Origin: Prorocentrum cordatum
Lineage: Eukaryota > Sar > Dinophyceae > Prorocentrales > Prorocentraceae
DNA length: 64,000 bases
Direction of reading: 5' to 3'
NCBI GenBank assembly: GCA_963575745.1
Contig: CAUYUJ010018037.1
Span: 734,283 to 798,282, forward strand
Shown here: positions 1 to 10,859 of the stretch, one piece after another
Layout: each line of letters starts with the position of its first letter
Position numbering within the stretch: position 1 is the stretch's first letter
The notes under the pieces: generated by a model
What the model was told of the DNA's origin: nothing
Database searches by the model: none
The model's input: only the letters and a program-made list of their open reading frames with translations
Program-made: the position numbers and the translations under genes

Positions 1-1
1 G

Positions 2-1189
2 AAGAGTATCTCCAACAAGCCGGCGCGGACGTCGAGGCCACGCCGGGTGGGCAATCTCCTGGCGTCCACCCACGAGAGCGAGGGCGAGCAGCCGGACGGT
101 GGCTGGGAGGAGGTCGACGACGCGCCGGCGGAGATAGACCTGACGAGGGAGACGATGTCGCTGCCGGTGAAACACAATTTCCGCAACGGGGTGGACGTGC
201 TGACGCCGCTGCAGTTGACGGACGGGAAGGGGGTCCTCTTGCGCTGGCGCCGCTGGGCTCTGAGGATGCTGCACATGGCTCACGCGCGCCTGCGGATCCG
301 AGGCGTCGCGGCCCTGTGGCCGCAGGCGGTGGAGTTGCAGCAGGGCTCGGTGGAAGGGTGCGCCCGCCCGCCGTGGGCGATCCTGAGCGGCTCCAACGGC
401 ACCTCGGTCTACAGTCACTGCCGCATGTGCAGCGCGCGCATCTCCCTGAGGGACAAGACTTTAGAGGAGTAGGCGCTGGCGGAGGCCAAGAAGCGGGCCA
501 AGCAGGCGAAGAAGGAGACGAAGTCCAAGCTGAAGGACGAGGTGCAGAGGCTGGTGGAGACCTACTCGGAGGGCGACCCGTGGATGGCGCAGGCGGTGCC
601 ATGCGTGCCTCTGGCCCCGAAGGCGCGCGGCGGAGCAGCGAGCTCCTCGCGCGGGCGGGCAGCTCCGCGGGCGAGGGGGCCGCAGCCTCAGGCACGGGGC
701 CCGCCACGGGCCTTCGGCGGCATGATCGATCAGGAGATCGAGGAGGGAGTTCTAGGATGCGACCCGGAGCTGATCGAGCAGGCCCGGGGGCTAGTCCAGC
801 AGAGGATGGGGGTGCCACAGCCCTCGGAGCTTCCTCGCGGGGCGCCGCCGTCGGCGGTCAAGAGCCCGCCCAGCACAAGGCGCCCGGCCACGACCGCGGG
901 GCGTCTCTCGCCCAGCCAGATCGAGGTCCACAGCAATCAGATGAAGACGATCTTGGACCAGATGCACAAGCTCGGCGAGCAGCTGATGATGACCCAGCTC
1001 GAGGTGCACGAACAGTGGGAGGAGCGCGAGAAGGAGAGGGCAGCCAGCCGGGCGGGAGCAGCGCAGATGTCCGACCAGGAGATCATGAAGCTCGCTCGCA
1101 TGATCCGGGCCGCCGACACGATGGAAGTGAAGGTGGAGGACGAGACGCCGGCAGCCGGCTGCGAGGGGGGCAGGCCCTTTCAGCGGTGA
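2..1189 (+). pseudogene. Coding region with one in-frame stop, open at the left edge; function unknown
   Basis: One frame stays open from the first bases to the TGA at 1187-1189, except for a TAG at 470-472. The same frame continues sensibly on both sides of that stop, so it looks like a nonsense mutation or a base error and not a gene end. The part before the stop carries a CxxC pair (CRMC, about 418-430). After it comes a Lys/Ala-rich helix (about 473-560), then an Ala/Pro/Arg-rich linker and a Glu/Gln-rich helical C-terminus (about 900-1110) that could form a coiled coil. The true start lies outside the window. Codon use is GC-rich, as in the genes at 1.8 and 6.7 kb. The composition resembles a retroelement gag or a rapidly evolving host protein; I do not recognise a family. 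Confidence 0.5.
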
Positions 1190-1811
1190 GCCTGGAAGGC
1201 TGGCCCGAGCTAGCTCAGAAGAAGGCCGTCCGAGGCCTGGGCGAGGGGGCAGAAGGTGAGAGCATGATTTTGAAAGACATGGCGATTCATTCACGCCGAG
1301 ATCTCTCTCTATCCAGGGGCTCCCCCAGTAATCCAGGGAGGTTCCCTGAGGTCTGATATGTCTAGTTTTTGGCCGTGAACATCCTACGGCCAGAAACAAG
1401 ACGTACGGCCAGTTTTTGGCCGTGCATCTTCTAGCTAGCGCTGAGCGTGGTAAAATCATGTCCGTTCTGCTTCAAGCGCGTTCTAGCTCAATATCGCACG
1501 ACGCTTCAATGGCATTGCTGGGTTAACATGCAATACGTATATGTACTGTGTGATTTATACTTATCTACATACTTATATATATACACATATGTATATGTAA
1601 CTTTAGCACTACATCATATAGACAGCAATGGCGTCCATCAATTCGGAACATCCTTCGCTGACCCCCCTCGTTCGCACCCCCTCCGCCTCGTCTCGCTCTT
1701 ACCTTCTTCGGAGCCATTCTGGCCCCGATCGGCCGCCACCGCAGTGGCGGGCCGAGGGCCGCGGGCCCAGAGGCCCCAGCGGCGCGCGGCGCCGCGGGCC
1801 GCGAGGCGGCC
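1190..1811. other. Non-coding stretch with a short dispersed repeat and an AT-rich patch
   Basis: No gene seen. About 1345-1435 has repeated TTTTTGGCCGT / ACGGCCAG motifs and starts with CCCTGAGGTCTGATA. The same start and motif order occur in inverted orientation at about 19480-19575. 1500-1625 is AT-rich with TATATA and CATATG runs. 1640-1811 is C-rich and leads into the first exon of the next gene. Confidence 0.45.
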
Positions 1812-3046
1812 ATGAAGAGGAGGCCTGCTGCCGAGGGCGAGCAGAAGGCCCCCTCATGTCATTTTGCCCCCACCCCCACCCCCACCCTCCATGTAGAAGA
1901 GGAGAGGATGCGGAGAGATGCGCGGAGACGCATCTCTTCGCTTCTCTCCACCCACTGCTCCAGTTGAAAGGAGGGGGGGATGAGGTGGTAGGGGCAAGAC
2001 GTTGAAAGAGAAAGTTCCTGCTCACCCTCTTCAACAGTTGCTGTTGCGCAGTGCGCAGCAGCAACTGTTCGAAGAGGGTGAGCTGGAAATGTGTAAGGGC
2101 GCACCCGCCCACCGAGATGTACGATCCCCCTTCCTCTTCCTCCTCACCCACCTCATCCCCCTCCGATGTGAGCGTCCAGGAGCACATGCGGCCCCTGGGC
2201 GCTCGCATTTTTCGGGCCCACTTTGCAGTGCGAGATCGAGGCCTCAGGGGGCCTCGAACTCTCGTCGTGCGAGTCGTGCTTTGCCCAGTTCCTTCTTCTA
2301 CCCTCCCCCTCAAGATTCGCCTTGACCAAAAAATCAAAGTGATTTGTTTTACGACTCGAGGGGGTCTACGCAGGACTTGAAAGGTTTTAGAAAATGCCTG
2401 TATTGGTCAAGGCGAATCTCGAGGGAGAGGTTGGAAAGAGGGGCTGGGCAGGGGTCGGCCGCATCCCCGAAAGGCGCGCGACGAGTGCTTCAAGGACTCC
2501 GAGGCGCTCAAGAAGGCCTGGCTGCCCTTCATCGAGTCGCCGACGTGCGTTGACTACTGCACGAAGGTCAGCGGCCAGGGCAGCCAGCGCGACATAGGCC
2601 ACCTGGAGAAGCACGTGGAGCTGCTGCGGGCGACGATTGCGCTCGGCCCGAGCCCGACGCAGACCGCAGCTAAGGCCGCCAGGGTCACAAACACGAGACC
2701 ACCGGAACCGAGGAGTAGGAGGAGGAGAAGGAGGAGAAGGAGGAGGATAGAGGAGAAGGAGGAAGGAGAGTAAAAGTAGCACATTGACAGCGACGATAAT
2801 GATCGGACGGGGAGCGAAGATAACGATGATGAGCGCGAAGATAACAAGGACGACGACGATCTCGCATCTCGATCCGCCCCCCTGCAGGCGGCGCTGCTCG
2901 AGATCGCGCAGAGCAAGGAGGAGACGTGGCACATGGCGTCGGAGGCCGAGGAATGGGCCACGACCGTCGCAAAGATGCTGCGCGCGATGGTTCGACACGT
3001 CACGCAGGCCATCAACAGCAGGACACCCAGAGGGAATATGTACACA

Positions 3047-3077
<31 letters not shown>

Positions 3078-3624
3078 TTGTGTGTATGTTTGTATGTATG
3101 CATGTATATATATAGAGAGGCACGTTTGAGGGCACTGTGAATAAGATAACATATATGGAGGTGGAGGTGGCTTTCGATGAGCATGGAGTCGAATGGGGGA
3201 GGGGGGAATGTGATGATGTAGAGGATGATGAGGAGGATGTTCAGGAGCAAGAACAGAAACAGGAAGATTTTTATTCCTCCGATCGGAGTCCCCCCCGCTC
3301 ATGTTCGGCATCCCTTAGCAAGGATTCCTCCGCGTTGGTGCCAGAAGTTCATGAGCAAGGGCGCGGCGACAGACCCCGAGGGAGAGGACGAAGACATCGA
3401 GGGCGGGGAGAGCGAGGACGCGGAGGAGGACGAGGAGGAAGAGGAGGTTCCTGGCGAGGGCGCTGCGGCACCAGCAGTGGCTTCGCCAAACAGGAGCAGG
3501 CCACTGGGCATGAAGGTCCTCAAGAGCGACCTCTTCGTGCCGCTCGAGGTCAAGGACGGCTGGCGCCTAGGGTTCGCGGAGAACATCGAGGCTTGCACTC
3601 TCGATTATGGTCATGATGATGATC

Positions 3625-3669
<45 letters not shown>

Positions 3670-5862
3670 TTGATAATGGTGATGACGATGATGATGATGA
3701 TAATGATGATGGTGGTGGTGATGGTGATGATGGCGCTGATGGTGGTGATGCTGGTGATGATGATGATGATGGTGATGATGATGGTGATGATGATGGTGAT
3801 GATGGTCGTATTGAGCTGCTGGGTGATGATGACTACGCTTATGAAGCTTCTGATGCGCACGATGCTGATGGTGGTAGTGATAATGATGACGATGGTGGTG
3901 ACGACGATGATGGTGATGGCGATGATGCTGATGATGACGATGATGATAAGGGGGAGGAGGAGGAGGAGGAGGAGGAGGATGTGGATGAGTTCACCGTCGT
4001 ACCATCTCCTCTCGAAACAACTCTCCCTCTCAGGCTGCGCGGCGCATCAGCGAGGCCGACCCCAAGGCGGAGGCCGAGTACAAGCCAGTCGTCCGCGTCG
4101 CTGGGGTGAGCGAGATGGTGGCTCGCTGGGATGACTACGAATGGAGAGTGCCGGGCACGAACTCAGCGGAGCTCGAGGTGAAGTCGGACCTGCACGTGAA
4201 GACCATCGTGCAGCAGAACACTGGCGTCAAGCTGACGCTGACCTTCGTGCAGAAGAAGGACAAGAGGTGGATGACGATCTGGAAGAACTTCGGCCAGAGG
4301 GGCGCGAAGTACAAGCCTGAGGAGAGGATGGGCCAGTACATCCAGATGGTTGGCTACAAGAACGAAGAGGCTGCGAAGCTCGTGATGATCAGGATCATCG
4401 ATGCGCTGGGCAGCCTCACCATGGACAAGGCGGCGGCGGAGGAGGCCAAGAAGGAGTTCCTCTGCAGCGAGGGCGGCAGCATCAAGAAGCGCCCAGCGGC
4501 CTTCAAGGAGGTGATGCTCAAGCGGCCTGCCAAGGACTACAGGTAAAATCACACCTGCACAATCCCAATCCATGAATCAACCTCTCAACTATTATTATAG
4601 ACGCTTCGCGTATCCTGGCCAGCCGATCCAGAAAAGATGTCCAGGCGAGTTGAGGCGCTCAGGGAAATGCAGGAGCAACGACGTGGACGGCCGAACCGTG
4701 CGCATGAGGGAGGAAGAAAAGGAGGAGGCTGGATGTATAGATATATGAGGGAGTGGGATAGATAGATAGGATGATGAGGGGTAGGAGGAAAACAAGGAGT
4801 AGGACGAGGCATGGTGGAACAGGAGGAGGGCAAGCGAAAGGACTAGAGGTCTCTTGGGTGCCTCGCGGTCCTTGAGGGCTCTTGGGCGTCTTGGGTGCCG
4901 CGGGTAGGCCTCTCGGGACCGCTCTGGGTCCTCCTGGTGCCTCCTGGGTGTCTCTTGGAGCCATATTGGAGCCATCTTGGGGCAACCTCTGGGCCCGCGG
5001 CGCCTCCTGGGCGTCCTCTTGGGGCCATCTTGGGGGAGATTGATCAACGAAAGGGAAGGTCGCAATTCGCGCTGCCACTCGAGGGCCCCCCGAAAACCAG
5101 CATGGGGTCAACGCCGTAATGAAACCAATGATGTTGGCTCCCTCGCCGAGGCCGCGTTGAACGCCCAAACGACCCGCGAGACGCCCCGTCCAGGTCAGGG
5201 GTGGGGGGCACGGGGGAAGGGGTAAACCCCTCCACGAAGGGGGGAGGGAAGGGTGGCAGAAGAAACCAACTAAACCACCTACGCCCAGAAGACTGGTGGT
5301 ATTACTCTCTGACTCAAGCCGTGATTAATGGCTGCTGTTCTCCCCCCAAACCTCCCACAAAGCTCCCCCTCCTCATCGTCCCCTTCGCCCTGTCAAATCC
5401 TCAGGCGTTCTTCAGTCGCTCTTCATCCCGCCAACCTCCCCTTCAATTGTTATCCCGCTCTCTCCCGCGCCCCAGGACGTCGAGCAGGCCAGCCTGGCCA
5501 AGAGGAAGAAGGTCGACGACGACGACAGCAACGCCGAGAGCAACGACGAGAAGTCGGCCGAGGCGTGCGAGGAGGAGGAGGAGGAGGAGGAGGAGGAGGC
5601 GGCCCCAGCGACGAAAGCTGCTGCTCCAGCGAAGGCTGCCGCTCCAGCGACGAAGGCCGCTGCTCCAGTCATGAAGGCAGCTGCTCCAGCGACGACGGCT
5701 GCTGCTCCAGTGGCGACGGCTGCTGCTCAGAAGAAGGCTGCTGTTCAGACGAAGGCTGCTGCTCCAACGACGGCTGCTGCCTCAGTGATGAAGGTTGCGT
5801 CGGTGCCGAAGCTGGCGCCGTCTGCTCGCAGCATTCCAGGTGGCTTGTTTGATTCTTGTTGA
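1812..5862 (+). CDS. Six-exon gene of unknown function, non-canonical introns
   Basis: Exons placed by reading frame: 1812-1847, 2474-2674, 2888-3021, 3323-3590, 4034-4534, 5476-5862. They total 1527 nt, exactly 509 codons including the TGA, which supports the model. Introns start GC (three) or GA (two) and all end AG, with AGG at both exon junctions. The protein starts MKRRPAAEGEQK. It then has a helical segment with WLPFIESPTCVDYC, an acidic low-complexity stretch (exon 4), a well-conserved-looking globular part in exon 5 (about 4106-4534), and a Lys-rich then Glu-rich tail with many AAAPATK-type repeats. No known catalytic motif is visible. Third codon positions are strongly G/C. The tail suggests a nuclear or nucleic-acid-associated protein, but this is inference. 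The first exon (12 codons) is the least certain part. Intron 5 contains a copy of a dispersed repeat. Confidence 0.62.
1848..2473 (+). repeat. Intron 1 of the 1.8 kb gene, containing two foldback repeats
   Basis: Arms 2021-2050 and 2052-2082 are nearly perfect inverted repeats around a one-base loop (CTCACCCTCTTCAACAGTTG on the left arm). Weaker pairing extends out to about 1970 and 2166 (GGATGAGGTGG against CCACCTCATCC). A second foldback pairs about 2281-2329 with 2403-2452 (AGATTCGCCTTGACCAA against TTGGTCAAGGCGAATCT) around a 70-base loop. Both lie inside one GC-AG intron. Foldback or MITE insertions are the simplest reading. Confidence 0.6.
3040..3115. repeat. Compound TA/GA/TGTA microsatellite
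   Basis: Short TATATA, then GAGAGA, then TGTATG repeats in the GA-AG intron 3022-3322 of the 1.8 kb gene. Confidence 0.8.
3600..3985. repeat. (GAT)n-rich tract filling intron 4
   Basis: About 350 bases of GAT/GGT triplets followed by GGAGGA occupy intron 3591-4033. The tract is open in several frames, as poly-Asp or poly-Met. The intron begins GCTTGC and ends with a pyrimidine tract and CAG at 4031-4033, so the acidic reading is probably not translated. Confidence 0.75.
4601..5310. repeat. Dispersed repeat copy A: X segment (inverted), CTTGGG satellite, Y segment
   Basis: 4601-4745 (X) and the TCTTGGG-type satellite at 4850-5045 match the reverse complement of 11400-11275 and 11115-10905. 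The following Y block (about 5058-5310, with ACCAATGATGTTGGCT and GGGGTAAACCCCTCC) matches 11425-11690 in direct orientation. The X-plus-satellite part is therefore inverted relative to Y in one copy. The repeat lies inside intron 5 (4535-5475) of the 1.8 kb gene. Confidence 0.7.
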
Positions 5863-6686
5863 GTGCCTGATCGGCGATAAACGATCGATCAGGACAGCGT
5901 TACTTCTCTCGAGTGGGGAGGAGTGGCTCCCCCGCACCTCGAGCGCTCGGCCACCCGCTCGATGCCTATCGTTTCTTCGGGCGACGGGTGGCCGACGGGT
6001 CCTCGGCCTGGGGCTCCCAGGCAAATTGCATTGCCAGTGCCACGCGCGTGCAGCGATACATCAAGCTGCGCACAGTGGCCGTCGTTTGCATTGAACTCTG
6101 GACCAGTGCAAGAACGCTTCTGGTCAGTGGTGAAGAGACTACGCTCACTCGTCGTCCCTCCCATCCTCCTCCTCCTCCTCCTCCTCCCTATCCTCCTTCC
6201 CATTCTCCTCCTCCTGATTCGCCGCATCGGAATGAGCATATGCAGCAGGGGGCCATGAGGGAGAGCTCCCGTTCGAGACATCCGAACAGTTCATTAACTA
6301 CACTAGGTTGTAACTGTATGTAGTATAGGCTGTGCATGTAGGCATAACCATGCAACAATCAAAACAAACAAACAATACCAGCATGACGTCAAGCAAGCAC
6401 ACAGAACGCACACCATGCAAACAAGCAACAACAAAACGCTCGAGACGTCCTCAATGGTCATGCCAAAAGCGCCCGAACACTACGACATCTATACGACGTA
6501 AACAACACGCTAAGATTAGAACAGTGGGGTGAGACCCGTCAACGGGTGAGTAGCGTGAAGAAGGTTAGAAACACAACGCGCCACGAAACAACCGTACTGG
6601 CAGCAATTGTGGCCCAAGCTGTTGAGGTGAGGATTGAGGTTCCGTATCCGTCGCAGCAGCCAGCGGGACACTGCGCTACCTGCAGC
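5863..6686. other. Intergenic region, G-poor in its second half
   Basis: Follows the stop of the 1.8 kb gene. Contains a CCT-rich patch at 6165-6215 and an A/C-rich, G-poor stretch at 6300-6540 (AAACAAACAAACAATACC). A similar A/C-rich, G-poor stretch follows the 6.7 kb gene (10250-10370). No ORF that looks coding was seen. Confidence 0.4.
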
Positions 6687-7928
6687 ATGGCCAGCCAGGT
6701 CAGCGACAGGGGGAGCTCAGTGGTGATGGGCCCGAACATGACCGAGCTGATGGCTGGGGACCGTTGCCCGAGCCCTGCCGAAGTGGAGGAAGCGCAGAGG
6801 TTGGACGATGAGTTCTTCGCGGGTCGCAGTGCTGTCGGCGCTGACGCAGCAGTCGAGTCAGACGATGCGCCGCTGGTTGTGGAGCCAACATCGGCAGCTC
6901 CCAAGTCCGAGAAGCGCACGGCAGATGTCGACCTGACCATGGACGATCTGGAGGTGGCCTTGATGGAGAGCACCAAGACAGCCGAGGTCGAGCGCGAGAA
7001 GAGAGCGAGGGACGAGGAGAAGATGAGTCAGGAGGAGGAGCAGGCGCTGGCAGAGAGCAAGGACCTCTTCAAGCGCAAGAGAGGCTATTCCCCAAGCCCA
7101 GCACGCGAGCCGTGCCCTCGCGGCGTGTCTAGCGCGAGCGGCGCGGCACCATCGGCAGCAGCAGGGTCTCAGACGCCAGACGGAGCGGCTGTAGCAGAGC
7201 CTCCAGATGTCGACAAACTTTCCAAGGATGAGCTCTCGTTCCTGCTGAGCGAGTTCTTCAAGAAGAACATCAAGTGGAACAAGGAGGACTGCGCGAAGGC
7301 GTTGGTGCGCATGCCGGTCGTTGGCGCCGATCCCCCGCAGCGCGCTGGCATCGAGCCTCCCGTGCAGCCTCGCAGCCGCAGCCGCAGCCGTGGGCTGCCC
7401 CAGACAATGCAGGACAAGGACGAGAAGACTCACGACGGCGAGGAGGTTCCAGCAGCCCAAGGACGCCGAGAAGTACAACATGGCAGTGACAGCGCCGCAG
7501 CTGAGGACCGAGGGCAAGGAAATCTGAGAGGGGGGCACCGCGAAACCCATGCCCAGAAAGCTACAGAGAGGGAGAGGGACAGAGAGAGAGCGAGAGCGAA
7601 ATCCAACGGTGTTCCAATGTGTGCAGAATTACGTTTCAGTTGTGCCACACTAAGATTTGTGACATATTCAATGCAAATCCAATGACAATCCGATGCAATT
7701 CCAACGCAAATCCAACGCAAATCCAACGCAAATCCAACGCAATTCCAACGCAAATCCAACGCAAATCCAACGCAAATCCAATGCAAATCCAATGCAAATC
7801 CAATGCGAATCCTATGCGCATCGAATGTTGGCGCGGTGAGCCGCTGCGTTCAGGGATAGGGCAGTGTTGAACAGCAACACATGTTAATAAGCAGGGACGA
7901 GTCTCAAATGGATGAGGAGGATAAGGAA

Positions 7929-7967
<39 letters not shown>

Positions 7968-10003
7968 GCGACAAGATAGGAGGAAAAACCGAGGATACAT
8001 GAATTCCGCGCTCTCTCCGAGGATGCGCCGTACACGCCGCCCAAGGTCACCAAGAGCCAGGCCTACAAGAACATCGTTGCAGCGCAGAGCAAGTTCGAGG
8101 CAACGCGCAGAACGCAGAATCCACATTCTAATCATCCAATCCCTCCCCCACCCGTCTCACCCCTGCGACGGAGGCGGATGGGGGAGGGTTGGACGATTAG
8201 AATGCTGATCATGCGTTCAGCTTCCCAGGCACAGATCACGGCGCCTGGCGTCGGCATCTCGGACGACGTCGAGCTGGCGTGGACCAACATGATGAAGCAG
8301 CACTTCATGTCGGACGACTTGAAGCAGCTCCACAAGATGGGCAACATCTCGCCCGGTGAGAGCGTCGGCGAACCCGAGGACTTTGGCCCCAAGATGGTCA
8401 TCAAGAGTGAGGAGGAGGCCAAGGAGTTCGAGTTCTGGACGAACATGAGCTCCTTGAATTTCAAGGTCAACACTGATGGTGGTCGAGGGAATCCGGTGGC
8501 GGGGAGGTGGCAAAGAGCGCTGGACGGCGACGAGAACCTCAGGCAGCGCTACGAGGCGACCGTTGGGAGGAAGAAGAGGCAGGACTTCAGGAGGGACTGG
8601 TGCAAGGCCAAGTACGACGACTACATGATCGAGCACTCACGGACGACAGAGGAGGTACGCAAGCAGTGGAAGAACAGTCGATACTTGCCCATCGGGCGCA
8701 TCGCAGTTGAGGAGGGAGGAGGAAAAGCAGGGTGGTTGCAGGCGCCAAGTTTGCAATGGACACTCGGAAATGCTCCTGGTGTAGTAGCTACCATAATGGT
8801 TCGGGATCACCTTTTACCAACTCATCCTAACAGAAATGTTAAACCCTAGACCATGTCCCGCACCATTACCATAGCTGCTACACCAGGAACATTCCGAGTG
8901 CCAAGGCAAACTTGGGTCTGCGCCTGGCAGGCATCTAAGTATTTCTGGAAATGCATGGGTCTCGGAGCTCCATGGATCAAATGGGATGATATGACAGAGA
9001 GCCTTCGGGCTCTCTACGTCGAGACGGGGCTGACGGAGCTCTTCACGGAGACGTGGCGCACCCACGAGAAGTGGGTCCAGTCTTCGCACGAGGGCCCGAG
9101 GCCGGAGCTGAACGCCGCCAGCCAGACCGAGACCAAGGGCGCGGCGGCAGCGGCAGGCGCTGGCGGCGCCACCACAGGCAAGGGCGCTGGCAGCGGCAAG
9201 GGCCGCAAGGTGGCGCGGACCGTGAGGGAACACTTCCTCCTGCTCGACCCTCCCCGCCTGTTTCCCCCACTTCACATCCTCCTCCTCATCGTACTTCTCC
9301 TCGTTATCTGTTCCTCCTACTCCTGTTCCAACTGGCCACCTTCTCCTCCTCCTCCTCCTCTTCCTCCTCCTTCTCCTCTTCCTCCTCCTTGTCCTCCTCC
9401 TCCTCCTCCTCCTCCTCCTCCTCCTCCTGTTCGCCTTTCTGCTGCTTCTCAGTCTCTTCCAAGGGCGCTCGGGCGGGCGTCGCCGAGGAGAGCAACGCCG
9501 CGGCAGCTGGAGCAGCGCAGGGCGCAGCCGGCGAGGGGGAGGAGACGGCCGAGAAGCGCAAGGGCAACACCCCAGCCAGGAAGGAGGCGATGGAGCTCGT
9601 GAAGCAAGTGAAGGCAGCGGTATCTCGTCACGCTTCGGTGACTGCCCAGGCCAGTACGCTCATCCACCAGATCGACAACTCCAAGGACTGGGAATGGGCC
9701 AAGCAGGACGCGTTCAGCAAGCTCTTGAGGGACACGTACAACGACCTGAGCGAGCGCGTGTCCAGCAACCCGAACATGGCGATGGCTCTGACGAAGGACG
9801 TGGCCCAGCTGAGGAAGGCCTTGAACGACGTCGAGTTCGCCAAGCTCGCGAAGGACTTCAGCCACCTGAACCAGGCGTACGAGACGGTCGAGCAGCAGGT
9901 GGGCATCCTCATCGGCTTCGACAATGTTCGGAAGCACGGCAAGGACGGTGCCGCGGCCCCCAAGGCCAAGGCCAAGTCGAAGGCCAAGCGCAGCACTGGG
10001 TGA
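6687..10003 (+). CDS. Multi-exon gene of unknown function with introner-like introns
   Basis: Exons by frame: 6687-7518, 8022-8099, 8229-8741, 8931-9209, 9464-10003 (TGA). The first exon changes frame by one base between 7400 and 7465. A 49-base GA-AG mini-intron (7413-7461) would repair this exactly; otherwise it is a frameshift. The N-terminal part is acidic and Glu/Lys-rich with an SRSRSRS run. The middle exons carry W..AL..D..LRQRYEA and a Lys/Arg-rich helix, then KYFWKCMGLGAPWIKWD. The last exon is a long helical segment ending in a KAKAKSKAKRS tail. The W-rich middle part resembles a protein type I associate with predicted dinoflagellate proteins of unknown role. Joining 8741 to 8931 gives a smooth reading (GWLQ|ASKYFWK). 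Intron starts are GA, GC, GC and GT. ATG 6687 was chosen as the first Met before good coding sequence; the frame is also open upstream to 6546. Confidence 0.65.
7619..7815 (+). repeat. 11-bp satellite, family AATCCAACGCA
   Basis: About 15 units of an 11-base repeat (AATCCAACGCA, later AATCCAATGCA) lie in the GA-AG intron 7519-8021. The same unit and the same left border (GCGAAATCCAAYGGTRTTCC) occur at 16986-17290. The reverse-complement unit occurs at 10376-10570. Confidence 0.9.
8100..8228 (+). mobile_element. Foldback intron (introner-like), GC-AG, flanked by AGGCA
   Basis: Inverted arms 8124-8154 and 8175-8204 (CATTCTAATCATCCAATCCC against its complement), with weaker pairing out to 8108 and 8220. 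Cutting after GAG 8097-8099 and before GCA 8229 removes 129 bases, keeps the frame and gives a GC-AG intron. AGGCA is present at both ends (8098-8102 and 8227-8231), as a target duplication would leave. The element also has no stop in the host frame, so unspliced RNA would stay translatable. Confidence 0.65.
8742..8930 (+). mobile_element. Foldback intron (introner-like), GC-AG, flanked by GCAGGC
   Basis: About 60-base inverted arms (roughly 8742-8810 and 8848-8925) around a 37-base loop. Left: GTTTGCAATGGACACTCGG; right: CCGAGTGCCAAGGCAAAC. The intron is 189 bases, phase 0, starts GCGCC and ends GGCAG. GCAGGC occurs exactly at both junctions (8738-8743 and 8927-8932). Removing it joins GWLQ to ASKYFW without a break. 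A TIR, a 6-base direct repeat and perfect splicing together point to a transposon acting as an intron. Confidence 0.75.
9240..9432. repeat. (CCT)n tract in the only GT-AG intron
   Basis: CCT repeats fill intron 9210-9463, upstream of the acceptor TTCCAAG. The tract probably serves as a long polypyrimidine tract. Confidence 0.75.
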
Positions 10004-10375
10004 TTGCTGAGCTGCACACGGCTGCGCAGATTTCACTGCGCCAATTTCGAAGGCTCTGTTCCCGATCAGCGAGAACAGCTGCCATTAGGAGGCAGTTTTT
10101 CCGTGCTAGACCCACCTGGTCTTTAAGTGGAGAGGGGATATAATGAGAACGTGTGAAAGGGCGAGGGGGAGGAGGCGGAGGGAGGCAAGGCGGTGAGGAG
10201 GAGGTCGGCGAGGCAGACAGTCACGGGGCTAGACTGGGGGACGACAATATTCAGAACAAAACACTACAACACCACACACATACCACAAAAAATGCACCAA
10301 CACTGCGAAAACGGCACGAACAACATACAACGATGCTAAACAATGGCAATTCTTCAAAAAAACATGGCAACATAG
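10004..10375. other. Region downstream of the 6.7 kb gene
   Basis: GC-rich to about 10240, then A/C-rich and G-poor (ACACCACACACATACC) up to the 11-bp satellite. No gene seen. Confidence 0.4.
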
Positions 10376-10570
10376 GCGTTGGATTACCGTTGGATTTGCC
10401 GTTGGATTAGACCGTTGGATTAGCGTTGGAACACCGTTGGAATTCACCCTCAAACCATATATATATATATATGATTTACGCATCACACATATAATCAACA
10501 TGCGCGTTGGATTAGCGTTGGATTGGCGTTGGATTAGCGTTGGAGTTCCGTTGGAGTTCTGGTGGGGTCC
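10376..10570 (-). repeat. 11-bp satellite, reverse orientation, with an AT-rich interruption
   Basis: Units of GCGTTGGATTA, the reverse complement of the AATCCAACGC family, at 10376-10440 and 10500-10570. The two blocks are split by an AT-rich patch (ATATATATAT) at 10457-10500. Confidence 0.85.
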
Positions 10571-10859
10571 TGCACGGTGCTTTTCCAGACATAGTTGTGG
10601 GAAAGTGCAGTTGCGCGGTCAATTTCTGTTGCTGCTCTGCCGCGCGCCAGCCGCAGGAGAACGGGCCGTCAAATTCTCGCTCTCGCAGGCTTGAATGTGA
10701 GCTGCTGCACATGTGCATGGCTAGTTGCCCGTGATGTATCACGGTGACGAGCAGCGCTCGAACTCTTAGAATTCGTGAGAGGCTATGCTGCTGGGAGCTC
10801 ACGTGCTGATATGTGTATTTTCGAGACGTTCGATGTCATTTCGTCCATGTGCACTCAAG

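Noticed and set aside
4535-4546. TAA at 4544 as the true end of the 1.8 kb gene
   Set aside because: Using the GA donor after AAG 4534 and the acceptor CCCCAG at 5475 gives a full in-frame model with the same AGGAC border. The TAA remains a possible alternative end.
4637-4730. Possible exon MSRRVEALREMQEQRRGRPN
   Set aside because: The matching copy at 11.3 kb differs almost only at protein-changing positions, so no coding constraint is visible. It is part of a dispersed repeat.
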